DNA of 64,000 nt from Schistocephalus solidus (Eukaryota; Platyhelminthes; Cestoda; Diphyllobothriidea; Diphyllobothriidae): assembly GCA_017591395.1 (NCBI GenBank), contig WEDG01002052.1, positions 1-64,000 on the forward strand. Reading direction: 5' to 3'. Shown here in pieces: positions 1 to 11,639 of this stretch (the stretch's first letter is position 1; every line of letters begins with the position of its first letter). The translations under genes and the position numbers were made by a program. The notes under the pieces were generated by a model. That model did not search any database, had not been told where the DNA came from, and was given only the letters and a program-made list of their open reading frames with translations.

Positions 1-7
1 AGGATAG

Positions 8-330
8 AGGAGGGGAGAAGGGATTGGGGTGGGAAAAGGAGAGGAGGAAGGGCAGTGAGGATGGGAGAGGGCACGAACAGGGGGAAGGTAGCAGACGTAC
101 CGGGTGTGAAGACAAACACAGCACCGGAGACCCTCACCTGGTTTAGCCCGCCGGTCGTGGCGGTTGCCCTGGATGTGGCCGCTGGGAAGAACCAGCTTCG
201 AGGAGCCACAGGTGATAGCTGGGTACCAGTTAGAGACGGCCACAGGAGCATTCACCACCTGTACGAGACAAATGGAGTGACCAAATGCTATCTGTATAGT
301 GCTTCCCCTAACTAGTACCCCCTACACCTC
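8..330 (+). repeat. Dispersed repeat R3, copy 1
   Basis: This GC-rich block matches the reverse complement of 11640-11880. Both copies share a stretch reading LTWFSPPV when translated, a segment around 'cattcaccacctg', and the end 'cccctaactagtacc'. The two copies diverge after about position 329, so the repeat probably ends there. An 86-residue reading frame (55-315) runs through it, but the second copy has a stop and the frame resembles no protein I know. I treat it as a non-coding or formerly coding repeat. Confidence 0.6.
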
Positions 331-340
331 TCAGTCGTTA

Positions 341-1112
341 ACTGAATGGTTACCCCGCCATTGAAGGGTATAATTGCCTGGGCTAATTGCAGGGCTGTAT
401 TAATGGGACCCTTCTGGGCCTTTAGGATAGTGTGCATATGCTATACCAAGCTTTAGCATACCATGGCCCTTGCGGCCTGGTGTGCGCTGGCAGTTTTCTG
501 GGGCCTGGTTCCCTGTCGGTGGATGCGTTAGCGCTCCCGCTGGGTATACAGGTTGTGCATATGGTTGCCTGGTGAACTGTGTCTTCTCTCTCTGATCTAG
601 AGGAGTGAGTACTAGGCGATGGTGCCTAGCGAAGTTGCGGGTGGCGTGGTGGCGGTGATGACCATGCGGTCGTTGTCGTGTCCCATGCCCTCGTCTGTTT
701 CATCGCTAGGGCTATTCAGCTGGTCGCTCCGTGCTTATCTTACGAGATTGACCGTCCTGTATATGTTGGGCGGGCCGTGCCCGTGTTTCGTGTGCGTGGT
801 GAGGCCTACCCAACTGTGCCTGTTTATAAACTTGGTAGGGCAGTGTAGCGCTAGCAGTCGCTACAGTCTGTGCCTACTAGCAGGTCGGTTCTGTCCGGTC
901 ACTGTGTGCGTGTAAATTTTCCTGCTGCTCTCGTAGTCCTCGTAGGATGCGGGGCGGTAAACTGCTGGTAGCAGCCCTTTCGTAGGTGTGTGTGTGTGTG
1001 TGTGTATGTGGCTGTTGCCGTTGCTGGTCCCACCAGTGTACTTGCACGTGTTCGAGCTGAGAGTGGGGCGCGTATGCGTACAGGCCTACTGCGTGCGTGT
1101 CGGTGTTTGAAC
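341..1112 (+). other. Putative rDNA 5' external transcribed spacer fragment
   Basis: This stretch lies directly upstream of a match to the first bases of 18S rRNA. It is G/T-rich and clearly different in composition from the AT-rich DNA that starts after 1143. It contains a (GT)n run at 986-1010. Its identity as 5' external spacer is inferred only from position relative to the 18S start, because spacers are not conserved enough to recognise on their own. Confidence 0.5.
986..1010. repeat. (GT)n microsatellite
   Basis: A short GT dinucleotide run lies inside the putative rDNA spacer. Confidence 0.8.
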
Positions 1113-1143
1113 TACCTGGGTGATCCTGCCAGTAGTCATATGC
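1113..1143 (+). rRNA. Truncated 5' end of 18S rRNA
   Basis: The 31 bases from 1113 match the near-universal eukaryotic 18S 5' end (TACCTGGTTGATCCTG followed by CCAGTAGTCATATGC) with one mismatch, G for T at 1120. Similarity stops abruptly at 1144, where AT-rich unrelated sequence begins. It is therefore a truncated rDNA fragment and not a functional gene. The same orientation is kept by the spacer-like sequence upstream. Confidence 0.85.
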
Positions 1144-2740
1144 ACAGAAAAACAATTCATACAACAAAAGCATTTTTTACTGGAGTGAATTAACAGAAGA
1201 GGAAGAGGAAAATTTTAATAAAGATGGTGAGAAAATGTAAGGTCTGAAGATTACCAGGGCAATTGAAAAGGTTACCCTTTATGTTTCCCATATTGCGCTT
1301 TTAAGGTACAATTTGATTGATTATTCATTGAACAATGACTGTGTAAGGATATATTGATTTTCTTTGCAGATTCGAACTGATTTGTGCTTCTATCCGTTAT
1401 CTGAGATGGGTTGCATTTGCTACATAATCATAAGTTTATTCGTTTTAATAGATTCTGACGTTAGCGTAACCGACAGAGTTCTAGGGATTGAAATAGTTGA
1501 GGTAAATCGTCATGTTTCGCACATATCCTTGAAATAAGTCTGACACCTCAAAAATAGGGATAATTATGGTTCACCGGTTCGGAAAAAAGTGCAAAGTTGC
1601 ATTCACTGAACACGTAAATGGTCCCCTCTTCCACGTAACCTAGGTATTTTATGTTACCTGACACTTGTAGGTACTTCCGTAGACTGTGAACCCATTGATG
1701 TGCGATTACCACGAAGAAAACGCAAGCAAAAACGACGAGGGGTTTTTTTGGGTTGTTTCCGCGCCTCCAGGAAATCCAGCTTCGGTAGGCCACGCCTGGT
1801 TACCTTTTTTCCGTTTACCCTTTTGGTTCTTCGTTCAGACTTTTGTGGTTGTCTATGCGAGTTAAAGTACATGGGGCTGTATTCACGAACGCGTTCTGAG
1901 TGTCACCGTGTCGCCTCAGTAGGCTATACCAGCCAACAAAGTTTTCAGAGAGTGCCTCGATCACCAGTACCAAGCGTATAAACCCCCTGAAAGGCCAAGG
2001 GGGCATGCAATGGGGACTTGCGCTGCATCCATGGCACACCTTCCTTTCTTATCAACTTGCGAGTGGTGCCAAGCGAAGGCCCATAAGACTAGGGACGGGA
2101 TCATACGCAGGTGATGACGCACCTTGAGCCTACGCGTTGATGAAGGCGCACCGATCATTAATGGAACTCACTCATCCCGCTCTGCTTGCCTGACCCTAAC
2201 ATAACGCTTAACAGCATTTCTAATTTACCTGTATTGTGGCTGGTTCCATTGCATACGTCCTGCAACTGGTGCTACATAAGCAAGCCCTAGTGGTGCAACT
2301 TCCTCCTTTTGTCCTACATTGGTGAATGTGCGCTGTAGAAGGTATTCATTTCGTAACCGGTAATGTCGGTCAAAACCTTCAACTTAGCAATTCTATCCTG
2401 AAGATAGCAGACATGTTTGTGAAACCTAGAAAACGAAAAGCGTGTGCAAAAGCATCCTTTGATATTACAGTAGTTAAACCTGAACCATTGCGATTGAATA
2501 GATGTTTTGGGAGCAAATATGCTACACTGCATATTTTATTCCTCCGAAAATTCCCTCAAATATATCCGATAAGAGTGACTTGCCTGCTCCGCCGAACTCA
2601 ATTTGTTCGAAATTTCATTTGCGATGGAACAAGTAAACTGGCTGGTCGCACGCCATGCTGCCTCAATCTGTGATGACCTGTCCTTTAACACCGAGACTGA
2701 CAACGATACCTTACCTCTGTAGGCATTAAAACAATGCTAA
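1144..2740. other. No recognisable feature
   Basis: AT-rich DNA with short reading frames in all frames (1700-2160 has several overlapping ones on both strands). None shows a recognisable motif or a consistent splice structure. Confidence 0.5.
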
Positions 2741-3070
2741 CAAAGATGAGGAGGACTGGAATGACCATTTCTGGCCCGCTAGCTGTCATTAGGTAAAACT
2801 ATGCCCAACCCCACGTTTTTGGAATGCTTTGGAGCTCGACCGGTTTATTAAACTTCTAGCGCCCCTGAACATTGAGCTACAGATTCGCTGTCGTCTCAGT
2901 TATGATTGAGTATACTAACCTTCACAGATGAACACCCCGATCACTAACGGAAGTAGATGGTCCCGCTGGGCTCACGCTCGAGTACCGACAGCTGCTGCAC
3001 AGCGGTTACTGTCATAGGCAGAATGACCATATTATCATCATCAGCCAGCCATACCCAACCCCAGATATTG
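2741..3070 (-). mobile_element. tRNA-derived SINE, one near-complete plus one fragment
   Basis: In reverse orientation this shows the 3' body ('agccataccc', 'ggaatgaccatttctgg'), a degraded tRNA-like head near 2850-2890, and the 5' part ('gatcactaacgg', 'gctcac') at 2935-2975. A second, internally deleted copy follows, ending with 'gccagccatacccaacccca' at about 3045-3064. Confidence 0.65.
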
Positions 3071-4170
3071 TGAAGGTTGTTCCGTGATGTGATCGGTGAG
3101 CGCCCACGCAAGCAGTGGGCCGCGCTTATTGGAGCTACTCACAGTCGGAGGGAATGCCCTTGAATTGCGTACTCGCCAGGAATATACTGTACTCGCACCA
3201 GCGGCACCGTGTCGAATCCTTACATGTTCTGGTTTGAATCCTTTATTCTCCGTGGGACATGCAGTATGTGCTCCATTTTGTTTGTTTTGCGTTGTTTTTC
3301 TGAATGGGTTTATCAAAACTATAAGTAAATTTCTACGGTGATCTCTATGTTATGCCACGGCAAGTATCCATTTGATTTTTCCATGATAATAAAGTGTAAG
3401 CTTTATACATCCCGCACAGTCTACTCTAATTTCTTAAAACTGCTTTAGCAGTGGCGGATGTGCTAACTCGGCCGATTTTTGTCACCCTGCACCCTGGACA
3501 TTTTGTTACTTTTTATTATAAGTTAAGTAAAGCGTTTGCTCTTTTTAATGAAATGCCTTTTTGATGTTTTGCATGGCAAGGATACCGGCATTCCAGACGC
3601 TGTCCTTTGAGGTTCAAATGTTGTGAAATTAGTAACTGTTCGTTAACGTGGTACCCAGAGCGTACCAGAGTAGCTACTCCACCATATTGCAGAACAATAT
3701 GCACGGAAGATCATGAGATGTGATCCTAGCTGATTCATCAAGTTTTCAGTGAAAAGATATTTTCCGGTCGGGTTTGCTACTGGATATGAAGTGAGAAAGA
3801 TGCAAAGCTGATTAATTTTGCCGTCAAAGTACCCACCTTTTTGTGCATTTTGTGACAAAAATATCGATTTTTGAGGATGATTCAGCACGACCAATAATTC
3901 ATGCTGAAACCGAGTAAATGAGTCATTTTGTAGGAAATTCATGGCTTTGCTAAAAATTAAGAATTTGCTGGCATTTTGAAACTACGTTCATCTAAATACC
4001 CTTTAATAGTATAATTGGGCTCTCGGAGAAACCCTATTTGCAGTAGAATGCATTAGAACATTCAGGTACTCGCGATGCTTCAAAATATTGCAGTGGCTAA
4101 ATTATATTATGTGATGGCGCCAGCACGGAAACTGTTCGCAGTAAAGGGTCTTTTCGTCACTCCACAAGGT
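3071..4170. other. No recognisable feature
   Basis: Apart from a short 'gtgatcggtgagcgccca' string near 3090 that matches the plus-orientation SINE 5' part, nothing in this AT-rich stretch can be supported. Confidence 0.5.
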
Positions 4171-4174
4171 ATAG

Positions 4175-4345
4175 GTTCGTTTTTAGGGTTAAGGTCATAT
4201 TTAGGGTTAGTTGTAAAGTTACGATTAAGGCTGGCGTTAAGTTGAACTAAAATGAGGTTGATGATTAAGTTTTGGGTTAGTTTCAACCATATTTTTAGAT
4301 TTAAGGTTAAGATCAGAGTTTTATTTGGGTAAAAGATAAAGTTAC
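4175..4345 (+). repeat. Degenerate TTAGGG-like tract
   Basis: Repeated variants of ttagggtt, ggttaagg and gggttagt are spaced irregularly across about 170 nt. They resemble decayed interstitial telomere repeat (TTAGGG is the flatworm telomere unit). The opposite strand holds an 80-residue Asn/Leu/Thr-rich frame that is just a translation of the repeat. Confidence 0.55.
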
Positions 4346-4349
4346 GCAT

Positions 4350-4830
4350 TATGTTCGGTTTTTCATATTCCTGTGTCCTATTTCAGCGGCTACTAAAGAA
4401 CTCATTACCGAAATGTCCTACGAATGGCGTCTTTATCTTGTCCTCCGTTTGACATAAGTCATTTCTTGTCACTTTCATTTTGCCGTGGATATTCTAAATC
4501 GAAATCCACGTAATATGAACCCATTCCTTGATGACAGCGCATTCTGATTCATAGATAGAGAATTTGGGTGCGTCCTCTGGCATTATCAACCTGGCTACCT
4601 ATGACGACAAAATTTTTAACTTTCGATTGAGTATTCCCGCTATTCGTCGGCAAATGTTAGCTGGTCACTGTGCGGTCACGCGAATTGCACTCAATTTGAT
4701 CTCCGAGGCACAATGGAATGTCTGGATTATGTTTCGCAAACGCGACAAATTGCAAGACACTGGTTATATGTGCATTTAACTATATTCCACTTAGCATATG
4801 CACCTTGCACTCGAGTTAAAAGAATATTTA
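4350..4830. other. No recognisable feature
   Basis: Nothing supportable is seen here; the 71-residue frame at 4564-4779 has no motif or splice context. Confidence 0.5.
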
Positions 4831-4834
4831 CTCG

Positions 4835-5098
4835 AGAGTGAGCCCCAAGGCAAAACGGGACGATTGATTCCAGTAACCGATCGGTGAGCGCATACTTATC
4901 ATAGTTAATATTCGCGATCGAAACTGGCAAGACAACGAACACGTGTTGCAGTGCGTAGAGCGTTGGGCTTCTTACCAACAGGTCCTGAGTTCGGGCATTT
5001 GGAACCGCAGTGCCTGGAGTTGAATATGGCTAGCTGATGATGGCTAATAAGTCAGAAATGGCCATTCCTATCTCCCTTGTCTTGTTTGGTTATGTTAT
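4835..5098 (+). mobile_element. tRNA-derived SINE, near-complete, plus orientation
   Basis: Order 5' to 3': 'gagtgagccccaagg', 'cagtaaccgatcggtgagcg', a spacer, then the tRNA-like head at about 4950-5005 ('gtagagcgttgggcttctt' and 'gagttcggg'), then the body 'tggctagctgatgatggcta' and 'ccattcctatctcccttg'. This is the clearest forward copy and shows the full element order. Confidence 0.75.
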
Positions 5099-7055
5099 TC
5101 TGCATATATATAATCAAGGGTTCAAGAAAAATTATGTTATATGCTTCTAGGTTTGCAACCTTTTATAAAGCCTGTAAATATTGCTCCCATTTCATTTCGA
5201 ATTGTGGCCCGTCTTCTGGTTTTATGCAATTTCAAAAAAGTATATAATTTACACGCAGAAATTACTACGTTTCACGAAAAAACAATGGCCGTTCGGCTTT
5301 GCTGAAAGGATATGCGGTAGTTCTCCGAAATTCGCAGAATTTACGTTCCCAGACCCCCCAATAATTTCGCAAATGCACAAAATTTGGTCGGACAAGAAAT
5401 AGAGGCCTATAAAAATCTACGTCCGTTGTCAGACGCCTCTACAAAGAATTTCGCAAATGCGAAAAATTCAGGAACGCAAATTTTTCAGGGTATTACTATA
5501 ATCTCCACTTATCTCCCTTGATGTTTTACTGAATCAAACTTCAACATTTCACAGAGCCTTGCAGCAGTTCTCGATCTGACATCTATGAGCAGTTCAAACG
5601 TGACCATCATTCCAGCGCTCTCATTGAGATGCACAAAGGAGTTTCTGCGAAAGCGAGTACGCAGAGGCCAAAACGACTCGGTGAATGCCTGAACGAATAC
5701 AAAATGCCATTGGTACGTCCTGCGGTAAATTCAAATTCCTTGACATTTTACTTTAACGTCTTGCGTTATCTTACCTTGAGATCTGCCTGCGGGTCTGTCA
5801 CATTTTTTTTCGTGGCAGTAATCCCAGAATTTTTTTAGGCTACCATGCGGTTACTGTCATCGAAAGTACATTCAAGCACTAAAGAGAACCCTATACAGGA
5901 ATAAAAAAAACGCTGATTTATAATTTTGTTCCGGAAGGGCGAGTTTTCAGGCACAATGAAATAGGAGGGTTGCTGGTAGTTTTAATAACTTTTTAAAACA
6001 AAACACTACTTTATATTTGTTAGTAACACAACCTTATCGGTTTCTGTATAGCGGCCACGAAATTGCAGCTGTCTAACGCCTCGTCTACGGACAGCACTCT
6101 TCGAAACAAACTGGCCAATAATAACCAAAACTACCTTGAGAGCTTTCAGCAGTTGGCGCAAAGTCAAGGTCTCCATTGAGCACACCCAACACCAGCTTCA
6201 AACTTTAAAAGGCGCAAATTTTGCAGGAATTTGACGTTTGGTGGTCCAAGGAGTGTACCAATGTGGCTGGGAGGCCGGTGGTTGAAGAGGTAACGGTTTT
6301 CTTTTATCGGTTGCATCGTGTTTGCCAAGCAGAGACGGCTGTTTTTAACCTAGTTCTCGAAAACCCATCCAATTCTACTGAGGTACTGTCTGGGAATCTA
6401 GCACAAGGCTGCTTGTAATATGAGGCACTTAAAACTGCGTCTTATAGATTGCTTATTTAGTCTTCTATGTTATTATCCATGTCTGTTGATCCTGATCCAT
6501 GTCATCTCGGTTCTCCGGGTTTATTTGCAGCTTCTCGAGAGAACTTGGTAGAGGATGCGTTCCCAGTTTCCCGGAAATCTCCTGATTGATTACCTGACAA
6601 GACTTCCTTTAGCTTAAATTTACTCAGTTGCGGTCCGTTACGTTGTCAGTGCCGTAACGGACTACTCCAGCTGGAACCTTCATTGTCGATAATGACCTGG
6701 TGATATCGGCCTTTTCCTGCCAACATTTATGATATCATACAACAAGAATAACTTGTTACTTGTCCTGTAAATGTCTGTTCAGTATGTGACTATGAAAAAG
6801 CTTGAAAAATTAGGCTACTTCGGGAAACTGAAGGACAGGTTAAATTCTCGGGGAAAGGTCTCTCACCATTTTTTTTAAAAAATGCCTCCAATTTATGAGA
6901 TATGTTTCTGATAGAAAACATTGAATTTCATATATTCTCTTTGTCACTTGCATATACTGTAAACGAGCATATTAATTTTTGTTATACGGGTTTGTCAGAC
7001 GCGGGATTACGAACGCCGCCAAACCCACTACAGGTGGCCCTGCATCGCATTCCGG
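5099..7055. other. Mostly unannotatable; short internal repeats near 5260-5500
   Basis: The motif 'tttcgcaaatgc' and close variants with 'gaaaaatt' recur between about 5360 and 5490. Otherwise no coding or repeat feature can be defended, although short frames of 65-73 residues exist. Confidence 0.45.
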
Positions 7056-7059
7056 AGAG

Positions 7060-7160
7060 AATTAATATCCCGTAATCTAACCCACACACTAAACTTTAAC
7101 CATATATTTGGCTCTAAGCTTTAAGCCCTGACCCTGGCCTAACAGTTAACTCCACCGGGA
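7060..7160 (-). repeat. Degenerate CCTAAC/TTAGGG-like tract
   Basis: A run of variants of 'ctaaccc', 'taaactttaacc', 'ccctgaccctggcctaac' resembles decayed telomere-type repeat on the opposite strand from 4175-4345. Confidence 0.4.
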
Positions 7161-7164
7161 TTTA

Positions 7165-10070
7165 CCACAAAGCCCCTGTATTACGAGACGGTTTTTATAG
7201 CATGCCCCATAAAGGTGTCAAACAAAATTTCTGGCCTAGTTATAAGAACGTGGACCTATTCACAAAAATTACAAGAAAATGAAATAATTTTGGCGACAAT
7301 GTGGCTGTTGGCCCTAGAGGTTCGAAAGCTGGCGAAATCGTTTTACTCGAAAGCGGTCTTGCCTTCCAGGGCTAACCTAGCTCATGCATTACTGGCCCAA
7401 AGGGTCCTTCTCTTCAAGGTCGCAAAGTTACTCAGCACGATTTTTTTATCGTCATGGCTTCGACTCTACCACGATTGCCGTCGCCCTTCAAAAATACCAG
7501 TGGCGATTTTCGCCTTAGCGTTAGTTAACAGACAAGTGCAAAGGAGAAAAGACTGAACGGGGACGCTGACCCGGTAACGTAGGTTTGGGAAAATACGCTC
7601 TATCTCCTAAATTATTTAACCTCCATCAATGTCCATTTCTGGTGGAAGTGTTGTCGGGATGTTGTTGGCAGCTGCAATTAAATTTCTCTCAATTTTTCCG
7701 GATCTAACGCTTGACAAATCAATTTAAATGACATATGCTTGCGGTACTTAATCACCAGTCCCGTGCAGTAAAATATGGAAAGAAACCATGAAGTGTCCAG
7801 CGGGTTAATGACACTCATTGTTCCCACGCCGTCTGCAAGACGAGGTCAATTTGTTGTTGTCAGTGGGACCTGGGGGCGTCAGGTGGAGTCAGGGTGCGAA
7901 CTGTCTCTGGGAGGCTGTGTTGGCAACGGAAGACAGAGCGATTTTACCAACGACTTCTGACACCACAATGGTGGATTTCATTAGCCCTATAGCCAGTGCC
8001 TCGGCTGTTGCTATAGTCTGTTGGACATAAACTTTTGGTAGATGTTTGCTGGTATTCAGGGATGCAATCTAAAAGACTCCATTGACAGCTAAGCGGTAAT
8101 TTTTATCGAATAGATGTGTGGGAATTGACCTGAACTCAGTACACTCCCCAGGCGCCTCCTTGACAGCCAATGTAGCGCACTCTACAAGAGCAAGCAAATG
8201 CACACCCATGTGGCCGGCAAAGATAGTCAGTCTTTACCTTCAAACGTAGTAGATAAGAGTTTGTGGAGCATACCTGATCGTTCATCGCGGGGAAATCTCG
8301 TGATCGCTGTCTTTGGGCATTCGTTTACTAATTCCCTTCCTGCCATCAAATTGGTATTTGCGTCTGGGTTTCCTCTGCCCTGACTTCCCACGTTTGTTTA
8401 GTTGCGCTGTAACAGTATGGCCTAGCGAGCCGCAAACAGGCGCGAGCATTGATAATCGGACATGAAACTGGCCTACCAGATCTAAAGTGGTGCGCTGGTC
8501 GGTCGGTCTTTCTCGTTCACATATACGAAAAAGGATGCGCGCTCAGATGCTGTGCGGTAGCCTCTCGCCATAGCTACCGCAGGCATCTCCTGCACTGGTC
8601 TGGCGTGTTTAATTCGCACGACTGACTCGGATACGTGAGCCTCGAGGTAGTCCATTTCGAAGGCATTTGAGGTGACAGGATGGAATTCACTTGATGCTAT
8701 GGTTCATGCCAAGGGGGTACTTCCTTCTGGGAGCCAGCCTTGGGTCTGTGGACAACGCCGATCATCTGAGTACGATAAATGGCTTTACGCTACTGCATGA
8801 TAGCATTCACCTACACCTTGTTTTAGATGGTCCACTGTAATACCCGGCGTTTGTATCATCCGATATATAGTTAGTAGCCAGAAACGCACATTTTTTCAGT
8901 ACATCACTGCGCCAGTAGAGGATAATTAAACAGCATCTTTATATGAGATAGTGGCATTTTCTGATTGTCATTCCCTGTAATGTTGAAATTTCCTTTTTCG
9001 AAAATGCTTTTTATATACTGTTTCGAGGACCTATTTTTAGCAGCTTTTCCTCGTAATAATATCGATATATTCTTTGTTTTTTTTCAAAGAAGCCATCGAT
9101 TCCTGTCAACGCATATCATTCCCCAAATTCAGTAGATTCCTTCAGAGGTAAGCTTGAGTAATTGTTTTACTAGTTGAAGCAGATTGTGGTGTAAATTTCA
9201 CAACGTTCGTCAAAAGTGCAGGTAATGGAGGAAACCATGCATGAACTTGAATTCCACATCACGACATAATTTATAGTAAGGCTATTGTTAAATATCCCTA
9301 GTTTATTCCTCGGCATAGTGGTAATGTTTTGGCGTTTACTTCGAAAGCAAACCTTTTTGAAATTATATTCCTTTATCTCCTCAAAGTATATATTAAAAAA
9401 GTGCATGCGTATACTTACCACTATCCATGGAAAGGGCTAGTGCGCTTACTTACGACGATAAAAATATTCTAGGTACATTAAAATGATAGATAAACATAAA
9501 TACTAAATTATATTCTGAATTTAAAGCAAAGACAGACTCTTAAGGCCTGCAATAAGGCTTAACATGAGGACTACATATAAAAACGACCATAAACATCTTC
9601 CTTATGATAGTCATTGCCCCTCTCTAAGCATCGTCAATTGACCACTACTTATCTAGTTTTTTTTATCAATAATGGAGCAAAAACGAAATATATGAAGGAT
9701 ATTACGATTCAATTGCATGCTTTTCATTTTTAAAAACCCCCTCTGGATGCCAATTAAATTTTCATGACTTTACATTTGAGTTACGAGCCACGGGAAAAAC
9801 TTGATCACATTAACTCCTGTAAAATGGGAAGGGTGAGCGTACTAGTTTTATCAGCATGGCAGATGAGCGAGGCAATTAACGGAGTCTGTGGAAAGTACTG
9901 GAAATATTCGCATTGCTCGCATGTGTTGGTGTTATTATTCAAGTGAAGTGCCGAAACAAACACTCAATATGAAATATGCAAAGTCAGGGCGTGGAAACGG
10001 ACTTAAAATATAAAATCCAATGCTATTTGTTAAAGAAGATTGGTTCGGATAGCCGGGTCTTTGGCAGACA
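7165..10070. other. No recognisable feature
   Basis: The longest frame (7215-7556, 113 residues) begins with a non-ATG codon and has no motif I recognise. 8400-8760 is GC-richer than its surroundings but unidentified. 8900-9700 is AT-rich. Confidence 0.45.
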
Positions 10071-10074
10071 ACAT

Positions 10075-10160
10075 TAACCATCATGCCAACCTTAACCGCA
10101 ACCTGACCCGTATCATTTTCCTGACCCTAATCTTTGACCAAACCCTAACCCCTAAGCATT
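10075..10160 (-). repeat. Degenerate CCTAAC-type tract
   Basis: Variants of 'ccttaacc', 'ctgaccctaatc' and 'aaccctaacccctaa' occur over about 85 nt, as in the other telomere-like tracts of the window. Confidence 0.5.
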
Positions 10161-10194
10161 TGAATACGCTCGGGCAGAAACGTAAACCCAAATG

Positions 10195-10231
10195 TAACAT
10201 GCCTACCTAAATCAAATAGGTAGGCATGTTA
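10195..10231. repeat. Perfect 15-bp stem hairpin
   Basis: The arms TAACATGCCTACCTA (10195-10209) and its exact reverse complement (10217-10231) enclose a 7-nt loop. It sits at the edge of a telomere-like tract and about 80 nt before a candidate terminal exon. Confidence 0.85.
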
Positions 10232-10311
10232 TGATAGTATAAATTAAGTAATTATAGGTGAGATCGTCACCTGCATTTGTTCATTAAAAATATTGGTCTC
10301 ATTTTGGCATC

Positions 10312-10482
10312 ATGCATCTAGATACCCATTCAGTTCAGTCGCAGCCGACATTCGAGGATGAGGATATAAAAACTGAAGATATAACACTGTCAATTCCACT
10401 GACCGGTGATCCTTTTGTGGACGCGGACATCCTTGAATTTGTCCGGGCTCGCGAAACCTGCAAGAGAACTCGTGTTACATGA
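10312..10482 (+). CDS. Candidate terminal exon of an unknown gene
   Basis: I do not recognise this protein. A frame of 56 residues plus stop runs from an ATG at 10312 to a TGA at 10480-10482. It is acidic in the middle (EDEDIKTED) and ends in a basic tail (CKRTRVT), which looks more like a real protein C-terminus than random translation. Possible splice acceptors lie inside it ('catgcatctag' ending at 10321, 'cattcag' at about 10333), so it may be the last exon of an upstream gene and not a complete small gene. A poly(A) signal, AATAAA, lies at 10661-10666, giving a 3' UTR of about 180 nt. No upstream exon was found. It could also be a chance frame. Confidence 0.35.
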   Translation: MHLDTHSVQSQPTFEDEDIKTEDITLSIPLTGDPFVDADILEFVRARETCKRTRVT

Positions 10483-10660
10483 TGCAAAAGGCGCTTCCTT
10501 TCGTATTCTTGTGGTACCTATCTCGTCCTGGCTACCAAAAATTCATGGTTAAGTGTTCCTAACTTCCAACCCTCTTCATACCTTCCATTTATATTCATTT
10601 GTCTGTAAATGTTCCCTTATTTTGAAGGAAAGTTTGAAATTTAAAGCTTTATTTTAACTT

Positions 10661-10666
10661 AATAAA
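10661..10666 (+). promoter_or_regulatory. AATAAA poly(A) signal
   Basis: A canonical hexamer followed by a T-rich stretch lies 180 nt after the stop codon at 10480-10482. In AT-rich DNA this can occur by chance. Confidence 0.35.
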
Positions 10667-10669
10667 TTT

Positions 10670-11575
10670 TTTTTCAATTAAATCACTTTATTTCAACCGT
10701 CAAACTCATGTACTCTCTGATTTCTCTCTTTCGTCACGTTCTATTAATGACCGTGCTGTCTAAAATTGAGATACAAGGATTACACAACCACGAAGATGGT
10801 TCAGGCTAAATTTTGATTACGAAAATTAGTACTACCGGCACCACAGCTAAAAATCAGAACGTTTGGAGATTTTGAATAAACAGAAAGTGGCCGTCTTAGG
10901 TTCACTTCGGAAATTAAGGTTATTTGATTGTATTGATGCCTACCAATATTGGCGGCATCAACGGGTAATGCTAGCGGCTGCCATCTGCTCGGAACCCAGA
11001 TGGTACTTTGTGCCCAATAACCTGTGGTTACACGGTCGACTACGTGTGATTGCTAGCTTCTGGCTACACTTAACGTACTGTCTTCCGCTGAAGGCCTTTA
11101 CCAATCAAGATGTACAGCTTTTGGACCATGATATGCCTGTGGAACCCAACAGTGCCCGTTGCAGCACCTAGACTGTGATTCTATGCTCTCCTAACTACGC
11201 TTTATAATTCTGAATGTCACATTTGCCAACTCCGACCTTGCACGATCAAATTGCAACCGTATCTTAACATCCTCACGGGCATGAAATGCCCCATGAGAAG
11301 ACATTAGCTGAAATTGTGAATACTTCAACGCTTCTAACATTTAAGCAAGAACAAAGCCTTTTAACGGCACGAGGAAGTGAATACTGTTATGTTGCGTGTC
11401 CATCTCAATGGCAGGTTTTTGTTTGGAAGAAGGCAACTGTGCTTATCTTTCCACCCAATAGGCAGAGTATTATTTTCAAATCGCTGAATCTCTCACTTAC
11501 GAAACTTGCAGCGGCTGGGGTAAAAGGACACATGGAGCAATGGACCGAATCCTGATTACCAGGATAGGGTGACAA
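10670..11575. other. No recognisable feature
   Basis: Two frames of about 90-100 residues (10863-11171 and 11286-11555) have no start, splice or motif support. Confidence 0.45.
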
Positions 11576-11639
11576 CAGCAGAATGAGCAAATTATCAGGT
11601 AGAGGACTCTGAGGCGTTGGCACGGGCATCAGTGGTCGC

